From the NCBI GenBank assembly GCA_025529335.1, contig JAMYHX010000069.1, positions 1 to 64,000 of the forward strand: DNA of 64,000 nucleotides, read 5' to 3'. Source of the DNA: Rhizopus sp. PT2906. Lineage: Eukaryota > Mucoromycota > Mucoromycetes > Mucorales > Rhizopodaceae. The notes under the pieces were generated by a model. It searched no databases and was not told the origin of the DNA. It was given only the letters and a program-made list of their open reading frames with translations. Shown here piece by piece: positions 34,259 through 47,875 of this stretch. The stretch's first letter is position 1. Each line of letters starts with the position of its first letter. The translations under genes and the position numbers were made by a program.

Positions 34259-37163
34259 TTAGTCGTGTAAATATGGACGTGAATGATGATCTGAAGAAGG
34301 GAAAGGGGTATTGTGTTGCTGTCCTAGATAAGTTCCCCAATCGTTCCAATTTAGACTAGAAGGAGGCAAGGAAGGTGTGGCGGAATGAGGTGAGGGTTGT
34401 TGTTGTGGAGATGTATGTAACTGTGGCACCGAGACATAAGATAGAGGGTAATTATCAGGGGTGGAAGTCATGATGGGTGATTGATAATTGACATAATTTG
34501 GAGTAAAAGAAGAGGAAGAAGGTGGATGATAGGCCGGATTGGCTGAACGAGGAACTTGAGAGTAAACAGTAGGATAAGGATCGTTGATAAAGTGAAGGTT
34601 CGAAGAAGAGGTGGTTGGAGTAGAAGAGATGGTGGATTTTTCATAGAGGGTATTATCATCATCATTAGGCATAGGATAAAGTGGCTTGGTCGCTTTAGAA
34701 TAGTACATGCCATCAGACGTGTCTTGTAAAGAACCGGTGTTAGCGTACGGTAATAGTTGAACAAGGATGTGAGATGAGTTACCTTGCTCAATTCCTTGAT
34801 GCAAGTCAGGTGTGATTCCACCGACAATACTGGTGTTCATCATTCGTTGATACCAATTTGATTTAGGCATCACGTCATGGCCAATGGAGTTGTCGAATCG
34901 TGGCTGGTTATTCTGGTCCGCATTTTCGGGATGTGTCGCCGTAGAGAGTTCAGAATCACTGATAAGATGGCTGTAATCGTCATTTGCTGATAAAGAGATA
35001 TGATCGAGCTGAATAGAATGAACATCGATGAGCATTTTGAGAATATGATGAGCACGTCGAGCGCAGGCCAGCTGTTCTCCGTGTTCCTGAAGAACAGTAA
35101 CAGAATGAGAAAGACGTCTGAGTCTGAATAGAGAGTCAGGGTTTTTAAGGACAAGAGCGAGATGAATAAGGGAGGATTGAAACATGGAATAGACAAAGAA
35201 GGTAGGTAAACATAAAGGAGAATACGAGTCAGGATCATTCATGAGGGATTGCTTTTGCTTGACGATGACCATGATATTATGAGCAGCATTCTCACAAGCT
35301 CGACGTGACTCAGTGGCTAGTGCAGTGTTACCAAAAGGCAGTTCTATAAATGGCCTATGTAACAGTAACATCGTCGTATAATAAATTAGCGATAAATTAA
35401 CTAAATTAAAAAGTAAAATTAGAATAACCAATAAGAAAAATAGCGTAAATGACTAAAATGTATAAATTTACCTTTTTCGGCTTCAGATACAACATGTGTC
35501 TCACCCAGATACGTGGCTTTCCAATTCTTTAATCTTCGGTCAAGGACAGCGAGAATAGTGGGGTCATCTAAACCTGCATTTGTGTTTGAATGCTTTGATT
35601 TGGGTGCATAAAGAGCTTTGAGGATTCTACCGAGTATCTCTGATAATTTAATGAGAGCGATAAAGTGTTGATAAATAGGTGCATCGGATGATACTCGTTG
35701 ATCATCATAAACTTCATGGGGCACAGGCAAGTCTGTATCAAAATCACGATCAAGAATGGTCAATGGTTTGCCTGCACGAGCACTCATGAAACGATCAAGA
35801 ATATAGCAGGCGTAGAACACGCGATGTCTTGTCTCAATCTCAGAAGGAGGCAAGTTCCAATTGGAACATGAACGATGCAGGCCAATGTCTTGAGCCATAC
35901 GAATAGCCTTGCCAAGAGTGTACCACTGTACAGATTCGATGTCTGTTTCGTCCATGTCAAGGTAAAGAGTCATCAGTAAAGCAGCTTGAACATGTCGCAG
36001 TCTTGCACGATAAGAATCTTGAAGGCGAAGCATGACCTTTCTAAAATAAGTATTGGCGTAAGCATCCGATTTCTTGAATAATTTGGGGAAGTGACGTGAT
36101 GCAAAACGGAAGGCTACAGCTAATACAGCTTGTGCTAGGATGTTGCAAGGCTTTAGGTCATATGCCTCAAATCTCGCTTTGTTTACTATGGGTAAAAACT
36201 TATGGATATGAGTAAAATACCTAGAGAAAGAATTAGTTGTGCCCTGTAGTTTATATGTTGAATAACCTACAGTTGACAAGCCTTTTGAAGGATGGTATGA
36301 GATGGTAGATCATTCTTTGGTAGTTGTGTCAAGTGTTCTTTCTTATGTTGTTGATCAAAGATAGAGCTCGTTAAGGAAAATCCAACGTCAAGGCGTGTAT
36401 ATTTCCCAGTGATAGATGAAGCATTTGTCTGTACAACGAGAATTTCATTTTGAGGCATAAGCTGAAGAGCAACATCTTTTCTTCCAGGACATTGAACAAA
36501 TGATTTCGATTTGAAAAGGTCATCATTGAAGAGATGAATACCAGCAGAGATGCCAGTGTATTTAATAGAATCGTAATCTTCTAAATCCAAATTTGCAAGT
36601 GTTTCTTCTATTGATGAATGTTGTGGCTGATGATGTTTATTTATTTCCTCTTCATCTTCGTCTCCTGAAGATGTGCTTGTAGATAAATTATCATCGATTA
36701 TATCATATCTACACTTTTCAATACAAAAATCATTCTCTTCAATCTCTCTGATGGATTTCTTTGTGAGTTGAGTGAGTAATGCTTCCATCTTTTTACATCT
36801 TGTCTCCAAATTCTCGACATAGCTATTTTAAAAAGAGTCAATTTCGTCTAGGCATTTATAAATATTATATATATTTACACACTGGGTGGTCCTCGTTTTT
36901 TTCTTACAGCCAAAAATTCACAAGTAAAACCCCACTAAAAGATGTGAGTATGGAAAGAACAATAATAATAATAATAATAATTATGATCAATTTACTGCTC
37001 TGCAATTTGAACAAGGTATCGAATGGTCTGCATCACAACGGGCTTTTCTCTTTCTACAGAAATCACAACTTCTTTTGGCCCTTGTTCTTTTAAGGGGTAT
37101 ATTTGATGTATTGTTGTTATTATTCTCAATCGATGAATTGTTAATAGAAGATACAATATTCAT
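34259..37163 (-). CDS. Zn2Cys6 fungal transcription factor
   Basis: The start at 37163 gives a short Asn-rich N-terminus, then basic residues and a binuclear zinc cluster: CDFCRKRKARCD, then CSNC, then WGFTCEF, split by an intron after CSNCRA. The linker LAVRKKRGPPS leads, after a further intron, to a coiled-coil segment (YVENLETRCKKMEALLTQL). The fungal_trans domain covers about 35420-36280, with ALLMTLYLDMDETDIES, AQDIGLHRSCSNW and HRVFYACYILDRFMS. That subgroup resembles XlnR/Xyr1-type regulators, but the target genes are unknown. The C-terminus (34259-34900) is Pro/Ser/Gln rich and probably an activation region. Confidence 0.9.
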
Positions 37164-37369
37164 GATTGATATTAAAACACAGAAAAGAAAGAGAAAAAAG
37201 GGAAAAAAAAGGGAATATTATTTTTATAGATAATGTGGTAAAATATATGTATAAAAAGAGAAAGAAAGAGAAAAAAAGATAATGTGTGTGTCTGTGTCTG
37301 TGTCTGTGTGTGTAATAAATAGCCTTTTTATTATTATCATCATTATTTTACACGTGCGCACTTTGAATT

Positions 37370-40300
37370 TTAACGTAGACGGTGCATTTCATTTTGGAGG
37401 TCTTGAATTAACCTATAGTCCCTCTTTAATATTTTATTACTATGGAAACACCTTATTTACCTTAACATCTGTTCACTCTCTTCTTGCCTTTGATGAAGAG
37501 CCATTCGGAGTTGATTGTTGTCATTTTCCAAATTCTGTAATTTTGTACTCTGGTCCTTTAGTTTGGCCTATTAAAGAATAGTGTTAAATATAGAAAAAAA
37601 ATTTTTGCTTCCCTTGTTTGTGTACCTCTGAACTTTCAAATTCAGCAGCCATCCACCTCATTTCAAGGGCCTTTGATTTTAAGGATTCATCCTTCTTTTG
37701 GCATTCCGATTCAAGGGCACTCATCTTCTGCTTGTATTCTTCATGTAACTTATCGATGTCCTTTTGTTGTGTAGCCGTAATCGTCTTTAAGCGATAAGCA
37801 AATCCTTCAATTTCTTTATCTTTCAAGTCAAGTAATTGTTGGAATTGAGTTTGAAGCACCTTGATCTCTTTTTGATGCTGAGATACAATTGACTGTATTT
37901 TACTGCTGTCATCAGACTATTACATAACTTTGAATCCACCATTTCTATTTTAATATAGCCATTACTTACCAGACCCGTCACCATCGTTTCCCCTAATCGT
38001 TCCTCTGCTTCTTTAATTTCTTGATCTTTGGCTTGGATCATTTTATCATATGCAATCTTTAACGTGCGTAACTCTTCTTCTATTTTTGCCTTTTCATTTA
38101 ATTTCGATTTTAATTCATTAATTTCTTGCTCTTTTCCCGTCAGTTCCTTTTCCTATTTAAGGTATTATACTTTACTCACAGATGCTCTATTTTTGCTCTT
38201 ACCTTTAAGGCAAGTGGCTCACTGACCGCAGTACTCATCGCTTTTTCATGCTCAGCCTTAATAGAGTTTAGCCGTTCTTGGTATTCTTGTTCAAGTTCAC
38301 TCATCTTTTTGGCCTCTTCCTCTTTCCATTGCATTTGTAAGTTTTCGATTTCCTTTTGCATCTTTTCGGCCACATCTTCATTGCTCTTCACATGATTTTC
38401 TGTTTGTAACTGGTATTCTGCTTCCAACGAGGCTAATTTCTCACGGTATTGTAGTTCTAATGCTGTCCTGTCAACCTCAGCCTGCTTTTGGACTGTCTCC
38501 ACCTGTTCCATTGCTTCCTTCAACTGAGTCTCTAACTTTCTTATCGCCTCTGTGTGTTCAGAGACAAGCTTATCCATTTGCAATTCATAATCTTCTGCAA
38601 GTTCAGCCTAAAGTTAGATAAGTAAGTCGTACACGTGAGGTGAACAAGGGACACACAAAAAGCTTATACCTCAATTTGTGATCTGAGTGTTTCTGACTGT
38701 AACTTGTGTTTGGCTTGCAACTTGTTGGTAGAAACTTCGTGTTCTCTTTCTATTTCTTGCATTCTAGACTCATGGCTGTTCTTTAATTCTTGTATCATCA
38801 ACTCGTAACTTTCTTTCAACTCAACCTAAGGCGTTTGTGAATACGCTTTTTTGTTCCCCCTTCTTTTTTTTTCTTCTTACCTTGATCTTTTCAGCATCAG
38901 ACACAGTGTTGGATTCAATCTCTTTCTTGATGTGTTCAATCTTTTCTTCATGGCTTGCTTCAAGGCTGGCGATCAATTGTTTATGTTCGGTCATTAATTT
39001 CTCTATAGTTGCTTCATGCTCCTTTTGAAGTTTTTCCAAATCCTCATCGTGCTTTTTCTTAAGCAACTCGAGCGCTTCTTGATGAGAGGCCGTTATACTT
39101 GCCAATTCTGTTGTCTTTTGAACATCCAGGCTCTTTTGTATCTCTTCAATCTGAGAAGCGTGTTGGTTTTCAAGGGCTAAGAGAACAGCGGCATGCTCCT
39201 CGCGTAACTTGGTACCCACAGATTCGTGAAACTCTTGTTTTTGTGCCTCCCACGTTTGGTTAAGCGTCTGAATCTCACGGACGTGGGTCTTTGAAAGGGA
39301 CTCGATCTCGTCCTGGTGCGCCTTTTTCAAAGCTTCCATCCTGTCTTCAATATCCTGTCGAAGTGCAGCCAACTCGGTTTCCTTGGCTTGATCTCTTTCA
39401 CCAAGTTCCTGTTCGAGTGCTGTTTTAAGTTTAGTGGCGTAGCTCTCTTCTAATACCTTCAACTCTGACGTATGAGCGGCATTTAGTTGATTAATAGCCT
39501 CCTGATGCAATTTTTCGCTTAGTTCGAATCGTTCCTTTTCTTGTGCGTGTTCCAACAGGAGTTTCTCGGTAGCTGCAGCAATTGCCAAATTTTGTTCAAC
39601 CTTGAGTTGTTCCACTTCCTGAGCATGTTTGGTCTTGAGTTGCTCAATTTCCTTTTCGTACTTGGTCACCACTTCAGTCAGTTCTGTATCACCCGAGTTC
39701 TTTAAGGTTTCGATTTGCTGCAATGCGTTGCGGAGCTTATCTTGATGTTTAGCTTCCAGTTCCTGTAGTTGCTTGTTATGCTCTTCAAAAACAATATCCT
39801 TAGACTTGGCATGTTCTTCCTTGACTGACAAAAGTGTTTGTTCGTATGCCTTTTCCTTCTCGTTGAGTCTTTGTGCGTGTTGCTCATGAAGTGCACTGAT
39901 CTCAACATCATACTTGGTTGTCAAGGCAGCGATGTCTGATTCTAAACGAGATGCGTGTGCTTTCTCAATTTCTCTGAGAGCATCCTCTACGTGCTTTTCA
40001 TTACTACTCTTCAGTTCGTTGATTTCGAGCAAATGTTCTTGCTTTAATTTTTCAATGATTTCTGCATGTGACTTTTTGAGTTCCTCAATTCGAGATTGCC
40101 AGTCCTCCTCAGTCTTGCCATGACCCTGCTTCAAGGACTCGAGTTCCTGAGCATGTGTCTTCTTGAGCCCTTCTATCTCGGCCTCAAACTTGCTCTTCAT
40201 ATCAGAGACATCTGAGTCGCTTTGAGACCTGTAGCGATTTTCGACAGAAGCCACTGCTTCCTGCAACTGCTTCTCGTGAGATACCTTGAGTGCTTCAATG

Positions 40301-43182
40301 GCAGCCTCGTGTTCCTTCTTGAGTTGTTCACTTTGCTGCTTAAGGGCTTCTAATTCCTCTGCGTGGTCTTGTTCCAACTGCTTCATCTTTTCAGCCATTT
40401 GTTGCTGTAGCACCAGTATTTGTTCATTCGTATCGTTGGTCTGACCAAGCGTACGAGCCTCTTCCAGCTGAGACGTTTGCTTGTCCTTAATCTCCTTGAT
40501 CGCCTTTTGATGTGCGTCTGTTAATTCTTGGATAGCCTTCTGATGCTTTTCCTCAAGGGCCTCTCTCTCACGATCACGTTGAAGGATGTAATCACGCTTC
40601 AGCTCGTTTACTTTGGACTCATGCTCGGCTGACAACCGATTCAGTTCTGCTTGATGGACGGCTCTCAGTGCCTCTTCCATTTCTTTACGGATATCGTCCA
40701 AATGACCATCACGCTCAGCGTCGATGGCCTTTAGCTTCTCCTGGTACTCTGCTGCCAGTTTGGTCTGCTTCTCAATTTCCAGCTTGAGTTCACTTTCGAG
40801 CTTCTCCATGCCGCTGTTGTGGTGAGCCTGAAGTTGCTCAATGGCTTGACGATGACTAGCCGAGAGCTGTTCCATCTTACTTTCGAATTCGGCACGAATC
40901 TCTCGCTCAGTTTCTGAACGTGCGTTGACTACAGCCGTCTTTTTGGCCTCGTTCAAAGCTTCAGCATGGACTTCTTCGAGTTCTTGTATAGCTTGTGCGT
41001 GTGCTGCTCGGATCTGTTCAATCTCTGAGGAAAGTTTGGTCTCTGCACTAGAACTTTGATCGACAAGTGCCTTCGCATGGCTTTCTTCAAGTTGCTTTAC
41101 TCTTTCTTGATACTCGTTTTCAATACGAGACTATAAAGAAGTTATTAAAAAGAAAAAAAAGTTTATTTTTGTTACCTTTTCTTGTTCCTTGGCTTCCTGA
41201 ATAAGAGCTTCGTATTCTTTCTCTAAGCGGACCTTTTCCTCTTTATGAGCGTCCTGCATTTTTTGCATTTCTTCTTTGATGCGTTCTTGTTGTTCATTCA
41301 ATGACTGTACAAGTGCCTCATGTTGAGCCTTAGTGTCATTTATTTGTGCTTCATATTCAACACGAATGGATGTCTATTAAAAGAAGAAGAAAATGTAAGC
41401 GACTAATTATCTATATCCTCTAATGGAACTTGCCTCGGCTTCTTCTTTCACTCGTTTAATCTCGACTTCATCAAGAGCTGCCTGAACCTGACTCATCTCA
41501 GCCTGATGAGCTTCCTTCAATGTCTCCATTTGGCTTTCATAGTTTTCTTGAAGTGCTTTGATTTCAGCCTTAAAGAAATCATAAGTAAAAATGGTATTTT
41601 TTTGGTTTGTTTGTTTACTTTTAGCTCATTAGCAACTCTATCCAGTTCCTCTTGGTGACGGCTAATCAATTCATCCAGCTGTGCAGCTGATTGCGTCTTT
41701 AATTCTGCCAATTCATTTTCATGCAGACTCTTGGATTCGGCTGACAATTGCTCGAGCTCTTGAATCTTGGCAAGTAAATTTGTCTTCTCTTGTTCGATTG
41801 CCTTTTCACTCTCTTCATTAGGCTCTTGTAGCTTCTTGAGTGACTCTTGCAAGGCATTCAGTTGCTGCTCATAATCTTCTTTAAGTGCATTTATTTGAAG
41901 TGTATGCTGCTCATTCAATTGGTTGCTGAGCCCTGTCAAACGAGTTTGATGCGACTTGTGCATGTCCTACATGACGGAAATAAATAAGTGCATTCTTTTT
42001 TTGGGGGATAATCCAATCAAACCTGAACACTTTCTCGAAGTTCATCCATATCCTTTTTGAGTTTAGATACTTCTGCTTCCTTTTCCTTGATACGGTCATG
42101 CAAATCCTGCTTCTCCGCTTCTAATTTTTCCCTGACCTTTTCCATATTTTCACGAAGAATTTCCTCTGCCTCTTCTTGCTTTTTGATCAATTCAGCCTTT
42201 TCCTCTTCAAATTGAGCAGCGGCTTCCTTTGACTTTTCGAGTTGCTCATCACGAGCCTTTTCCAACTCTTGAATATGTTGTTTTAATTGCTCAATCTCAT
42301 TTGACAAAGCCTCGGTCTTGGCCTGATGCTCGTTCTCCTCAGCCACTTTACTCTCATCACTGTCATGTTCTTCTTTTGTGCTAGTCGTAGGGGTCACAGC
42401 TTCCTCAGGGGTAACCAAGCCAGTTTCGATTTGCTCCAGTCTTGTCTTGAGTGCCTTGAGATCAGCCTCTTTGCTATCGATCTCGGCTTGTTTTTCTGCC
42501 AACAAATTTTCCATTTCTTCATTCTAATAATAATTTTTTTAGATTGTCTATCTAAATCTACAGGAGCGCAATTTTTTTTAAATACCTTTTCCTTTAAGCT
42601 CTTTAACTCCGCTATTAATTCAGTGGATTTAGGTGCAGTGGAAGCAGTGGGCGATCGAGCAGTTGAGGAAGATGTCACGGTAGATGCTCTTCGAACAGAG
42701 GCAGTCGATGTGATGGAACTAGGACGAACACTTGATGTACGTGTGGTAGAAGCAGTAGGTGAAGTTACCTTTCGAGCAGTGGATGCTGTACCTGCAGTGG
42801 CTGCAGATGAACGAGTAGATGGCACCGCGGTCTTTCTTACAGATGGTGTAGTTGGAGATGTTGCACTAGTTGCAGAAGCTCTTTTGGGTGTAGCTGTGGC
42901 TCGTGAGGTTGCTGTTGTTCCTGTAGCTGTGGCTCGTGATGTGGTTGTTCCTGGAGTCTTTGAAGCACGAACACTTGCAGTAGTAGTAGAACGTGCAGTA
43001 GAAGCTGTTGCAGTAGAGGAACGAACGGTTGAGGCCGTGGCTGTTCTTGTAGGCGGTGTCTTGGTAGCTCGTGTTGTTGCTGTTGTTGGTGTCTTGGTAG
43101 TTGTAGTCTTTTTAGGTGCTGCAGAAAGACCTGCAGCAGCCAAAGAAGATATACGGTTTTTTACACTTGGTGTCTCAGACAT
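37370..43182 (-). CDS. Giant coiled-coil protein with Ser/Thr/Ala-rich basic head
   Basis: Roughly 1,700 residues in about twelve exons. The start at 43182 opens a head of about 190 residues made almost only of Ala, Thr, Ser, Arg, Pro and Lys, with repeated words such as TTSRATATGTT. Such heads often bind acidic partners like microtubules, but no tubulin-binding motif is proven. The rest is near-continuous heptad-type coiled coil, with the largest exon (about 38880-41130) carrying loose 25-30-residue units of the HAxExxxL kind. Most introns fall at similar points in the coil. The last exon, after a TATAG acceptor, encodes LIQDLQNEMHRLR and stops at 37370. I cannot name the family; cytoskeletal or Golgi tether roles are possible. 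Confidence 0.8.
41374..41433 (-). other. Probable GC-AG intron
   Basis: Within the coiled-coil gene the only donor that keeps the frame reads GAG|GCAAGT, with acceptor TAG|ACATCC, giving a 60-nt intron. GCAAGT after AG is the usual form of GC-AG introns. All other introns I read in this gene use GT. Confidence 0.6.
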
Positions 43183-44706
43183 GGATAAATCAGAACCAAG
43201 TGTTAAAGTGGATTTTCAAAGAAGAGAAAAAGAAAAAGAAAAGAAATAAAAGACAGGTAATATATATAAAAAAGTGCAGCTGTTCTGAGGATTGAAAAGC
43301 ACGGACTTTAAAATAAAAAATAGGGGGAGCACAAAAAAAAAAAAAGAAAAACCCGCCAACACTAAACAAGGATATTTTGCCTTGGATCGAGATATATATT
43401 GAATCTTGGGTTACGCCAAACATGACTATTATTAAAAGCTATTGTCTTTAAGTATACGTGATATCGGAAACATTTATCCCCGTTTAACTTTACTCAAATT
43501 TTACTATCATCCAAATTTAATAAAATATTTGATACTGATATGAATGAAGAAGATGCAATGGAACAATAACATCAGATGCGGTCTCCAAAGCAGCATATCC
43601 TTCCTTATTGGCGATATCTGACGGCCTCATTAAATCTCTAGAGAATCCATTCGATAGAGAATACAGTGGTATAAGCTTTATACACAATCACACAAGGTAT
43701 AATGGCCCTTCACAACAACAAGTTTATTGATAAAAAAGAACTACATTCATCACCAGTGTTTGCCAAACAATTCTGACATGGTCAAAAACTACAGAAAGCG
43801 TGATACAAATTTACCAACAGATGCTGCAGAGGAGGCATAGTATTGATTGTGTGGAGTACTGCAAAGTATGAAAACAGTCGTCGGTACGGTGGGTTCAGTA
43901 GCAAATTCATTATGTGCTGCCTGCCATAGCAGAAAGGTGTGTGGTATTATGAATAAGTAGCTTTAATTCGGAAATATAAGAATACAGCAAGATGGAATAA
44001 GACTCTTTGTAGTCATTTACGAACAATGAAAAGAAAGAAGTTCATAACAAAAGGGGAGATTGGTCTTTATATGCAAGAATAAATGTTGTTAACCAATTAC
44101 GTCAAAGGATGCAATCTTCTTTAATATAAAAGTAGAAATACGACAAGGTGCTTGGATCGCCAAATCTGGAGGTGAGTTGCTGCAAGGATAGCATCGTCAT
44201 CACAGATGTTGGCACTGCATAAGGCCATGGATCACGCATTGTTTCTATATATTGATGCGCCTCATCCACACGATAAAAGATTATGTGGTATTCTTCTCTT
44301 CAGCACGCAGACATCGTCTGACCTTGCCACAATGAGAGACTCGCATTTGAAATGCTTTTTTTCATGTGAGAGTTTGCATTAGAGTTTTTTTCCAAACACC
44401 CTACATTTGAACGACTCCCGCTTACTTTCATAGAGATATCTTTGCTTTGTTCAGGCTGTTTTTAGCCTGTTGCTGAACTAGTCGTTTTTTTTTTTTTTTT
44501 TCAAGACACTATTGATTTATAGAATAAGGATCCGACTTTTCATCTACAGCGTCTATGGCTTCATCGTAAATATTTCCTTGGCCATCTTCTTTCAATAATA
44601 AACTATGAAATCAGTTTCATGCAATAGACGAGATTAATTTCAAACAGTCAGTGATTTTTTTTTGTAGTCCCTCAATTTTTACTTTAAAACCCGTACCTTT
44701 CAACCA
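43183..44706. other. Intergenic, no gene seen
   Basis: The first part holds the promoter region of the coiled-coil gene, with poly-A and A/G-rich tracts near 43320-43345. The remainder, to the inverted repeat copy, has no supportable gene, only short open frames and a poly-T run near 44487-44503. Confidence 0.4.
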
Positions 44707-44992
44707 ACTCTCTACTGTTCATGTTACCGTACTACAGTAACTTCTCTGAACCCTTTGGCAATTAGTTATCATCATAATCGCTTTCATTTACTGTTTGAGT
44801 GTATTTTTTATTTGTGATGAATGAGCGCATCAACTTCCAAATGAGATGTGTACCACCTTGAGTGAAGTTTTCGATTTCTTGGGTATTGAAGCGAATATAA
44901 TGAAAAGACCAAGATTATAAAAAGAAAAAGATGATGGCTTTACATCAAACAAATAAATAAAGAAAAGACAAAGAACCAAAGTTTACTCTTCG

Positions 44993-45058
<66 letters not shown>

Positions 45059-45104
45059 ATAGAGACTAATCACTACGATTCCCTAAAACAAACAAACTAT
45101 GTTA
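44707..45104 (+). repeat. Long inverted repeat, copy 1 (with poly-A 64)
   Basis: Reverse-complement partner of 51698-52054. Leaving out the homopolymer, both copies are 334 bp, and I found no mismatch in the segments I compared base by base. Copy 1 has 64 A (44993-45056) where copy 2 has 23 T (51746-51768). The copies end abruptly at actctctactg and ctatgtta. No open frame or known element is recognised inside. A weakly similar fragment sits at about 51339-51400. Confidence 0.95.
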
Positions 45105-45759
45105 GAATACATTCTATTTTCTGACAACATCTTCATTTTACGAAGGATGGCTAAAGTACGAAGTAGGACAATTATTAAGGTAAACCCTTTGATGTAGAAA
45201 GTGATAGCAATGATAATCGAAAGGCATACTTTTGCTGTTCTTACAATATTAATTCACTAAGACACTTGTGTCTACAAATGGCTGCTGTGACGTAGATAGC
45301 GACGTTGATGAAGATGCTGAGCCTTGCAGGAAGCAGTAGAAAGATATAGAGCTATCGAGATTATATACAGTAAGAGTTGAAGACTGGGAACAGCTGATAA
45401 TCGACAATGTAGATAAAACCCTAGAGACAAACCCTCTCTCTCTCTGCCAAATAAAAGACAAAGAAATAAATGATCAATCTCCTTTTTCAGTGTAGCATTT
45501 CCATCAATAATAAATAATGAGTGACTTAAGTTCCTCTCTTGTTGCTCATGTCAATATTACACAATGGATGTATCAAGAGCAAAAATAAACGCAATCCGAT
45601 ATACACACTAAGATTACTGCAGTGATGCTTATTAACATGATACGTGAATACGGACTAATTTGATGAACACATCATCTCTCTTAAAGTTTATTTTGTAATA
45701 TCAAAAACGACTCAATAAAGAAAGCATCGTTTAGAAAGGGAAATGTCTGATAATATACA
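45105..45759. other. Intergenic, no gene seen
   Basis: Space between the inverted repeat copy and the stop codon of the cytidylyltransferase gene. Only a short minus-strand open frame (45249-45461) without a domain. Confidence 0.4.
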
Positions 45760-47127
45760 TTATTTATTTCTGGTCTTTTCTTCCATCTCCTTTTGACGCT
45801 CCAACTCAGCCTTTGCCTTCTTTCGTCTCTGTCTCTCTTCAAAACTATAAAGAGATCAATATATTATTTGATATATTCTAGGTATACTTACATCTTTCTG
45901 TTTTCTATAATACGATGAATGATATCCTCTGTCGTAATTGTCGACTTGGGTGTCTCTATTTGCTTATAAATACCCAACTTCTTTGGTAACTCATAAGGAT
46001 CTCGTCCATCCACATCTTTTTCCAAGTGCGTCGTGCCATGAACAACAAGGGACACTTTATATTCTCCTTTCAGGATTTCATCCGTCACACTATAGGGTGC
46101 ACCAATGATGACTTCGTCTACATACTATTTACATTGTATATTAGTTCATTTATCATTTAGCAGTTCTTGGTTTTTTTTGTACCCGACAGGCCAAGACACT
46201 CAGTGCGCGTTCATGTAAATTCATCAATGGATAATTGGCTCCCTTGATCGCATTAACTGTTTGATCATCATGAATACCAACAATCAAGAAATCACCCAAG
46301 GCCTTGGCACGCTTGAGAAACTCGATATGACCCACATGGAACAAATCAAAGGTGCCATCAACATAGACCACCTTATCTGTCGGCTTGGGCTCTCTTCCTT
46401 CTGAGAACTGCACAATCCTTCGTGACGTCGGTAAGAAATGAGAGACGGTTGCTGTCTTGGCTCCATTGGCACTAAAGGGTCCAAGTTCACTCGTATCAAA
46501 AGTAGACATGATGGATGTATTGCTACTGGTTGATGCTCGACGGTTATGGTGGTCTCGGGTCATCAGTAGCATACGTCCTACTAACTCTGTGGTTGATACA
46601 CCGACTGTACGTTTGCATTCTCTATAGAGTCCAGCATCCTTGACAGCTTGATAACAATCAGTACCATCGGCCATAGTCGTAATGTCATCTCCGTGTACGC
46701 AAAAGTCAATGTTGTGTTCTTTAAGAATCTCGACAGTTGTGTTGTAAGGCGCGTTAGGAACTACTTCATCAGCCCATTTACAGGCAGCAACAGCAGCATA
46801 TCTAATTAGTTTGAGTCATGTGTGTCTAATATAAAAAAGAGAGATTTACCTTTCATCTTCCTTCATCACTGTAGGTCCCTTATTCTTTTCAATATCAGCG
46901 TCTGAGTGAACACCAACAACAAGGATATCGCCCATTGCTTTGGCCTGAAAGACAGTAAGGTCAATTGTTTATATAATATATAATCTTACCTGTCTCAAGG
47001 CATTAGCATGACCATAATGCATCAAGTCAAAACAACCATCAACCCAAACACTAATACATACATAAAGGGGTCAGTCTCTTTGTAAATTTAAAGTCTTTAC
47101 CGAATAGGCTTCTTTTGGCTTGTCATT
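45760..47127 (-). CDS. ECT1: Ethanolamine-phosphate cytidylyltransferase
   Basis: Makes CDP-ethanolamine from CTP and phosphoethanolamine, the rate-setting step of the Kennedy route to phosphatidylethanolamine. The start at 47127 gives MTSQKKPIRVW. Two cytidylyltransferase domains are present, as in ECT1/PCYT2: the first with DGCFDLMHYGHANALRQ, the second with DGTFDLFHVGHIEFLKRAK. Each has the HxGH motif. ERALSVLACR near the end of domain two corresponds to the RxxSxxxCK-type motif. The last short exon is Lys/Glu/Arg rich and ends TRNK at 45760. About six short introns. Reads as intact. Confidence 0.93.
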
Positions 47128-47154
47128 TTGAAAAATATAAAGAGAAAAAGAAAG

Positions 47155-47156
<2 letters not shown>

Positions 47157-47187
<31 letters not shown>
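47157..47187. repeat. (TTA)n microsatellite covering a stop codon
   Basis: About ten TTA/ATT units in the gap between ECT1 and the acetyltransferase gene. The stop codon of the acetyltransferase (47183-47185) lies inside the run, so length changes would alter only the 3' flank unless the first unit changes. Confidence 0.8.
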
Positions 47188-47842
47188 TCCAACGGATCAA
47201 TGACGGATCTATTTTACGAGCAATTTTTATATTCCTTGTATTGATCGTTTCATTCAACATATTTTCAGTAATGCAAATATGATCTCTGTCTTGGTCCTTT
47301 TTTCTAAATCTTAGTAAATCCAATCTTGATAGAGTATCAATCACATCTTGTTCATGTATACAAGTCTCTTTTGATATCTGTTCAATAGTCACATCACCAC
47401 GGAAATGTAAAAGTGTAGCCAAGATAGCAGAGGCCCAATAAGATTGATAACCGAGAGCACCTAAATATGAAAGAGGTTTCTCAGGTGAACCTACTTTTCC
47501 TTCATGCTTTGATAATTCATAGCCTGTGTGTGTTTATTATAATTAGATCCTTGTTTATCTATATTGAGTGTCTTACTTAATTCTATTAATAATGTTCCAA
47601 ACCCCTTTCTTTGATGTGATGGTAGTGTCATTATACAGGCAAGATTATAGTTATCGTAGGATAGTTTCTCCTTTGAAAAGAATCCAATCAATTCTTCATA
47701 GCTTTTAAATTTACTATTTTGTTCTGCCAACACATAAAACTTGAATCCTTCGACATCATAATAAAGTGTCTTGTTATCCAAAAAGAGTTTGGCCAACAGA
47801 CACAAGCTTTGACAGTAAAGCTATATAAGAGATATGTATAAG

Positions 47843-47875
<33 letters not shown>

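Noticed and set aside
42326..43249. A 307-codon plus-strand open frame rich in Val/Ala/Glu
   Set aside because: It is antisense to the Ala/Thr/Ser-rich head of the coiled-coil gene; the repeats and lack of certain codons there keep the opposite strand open.
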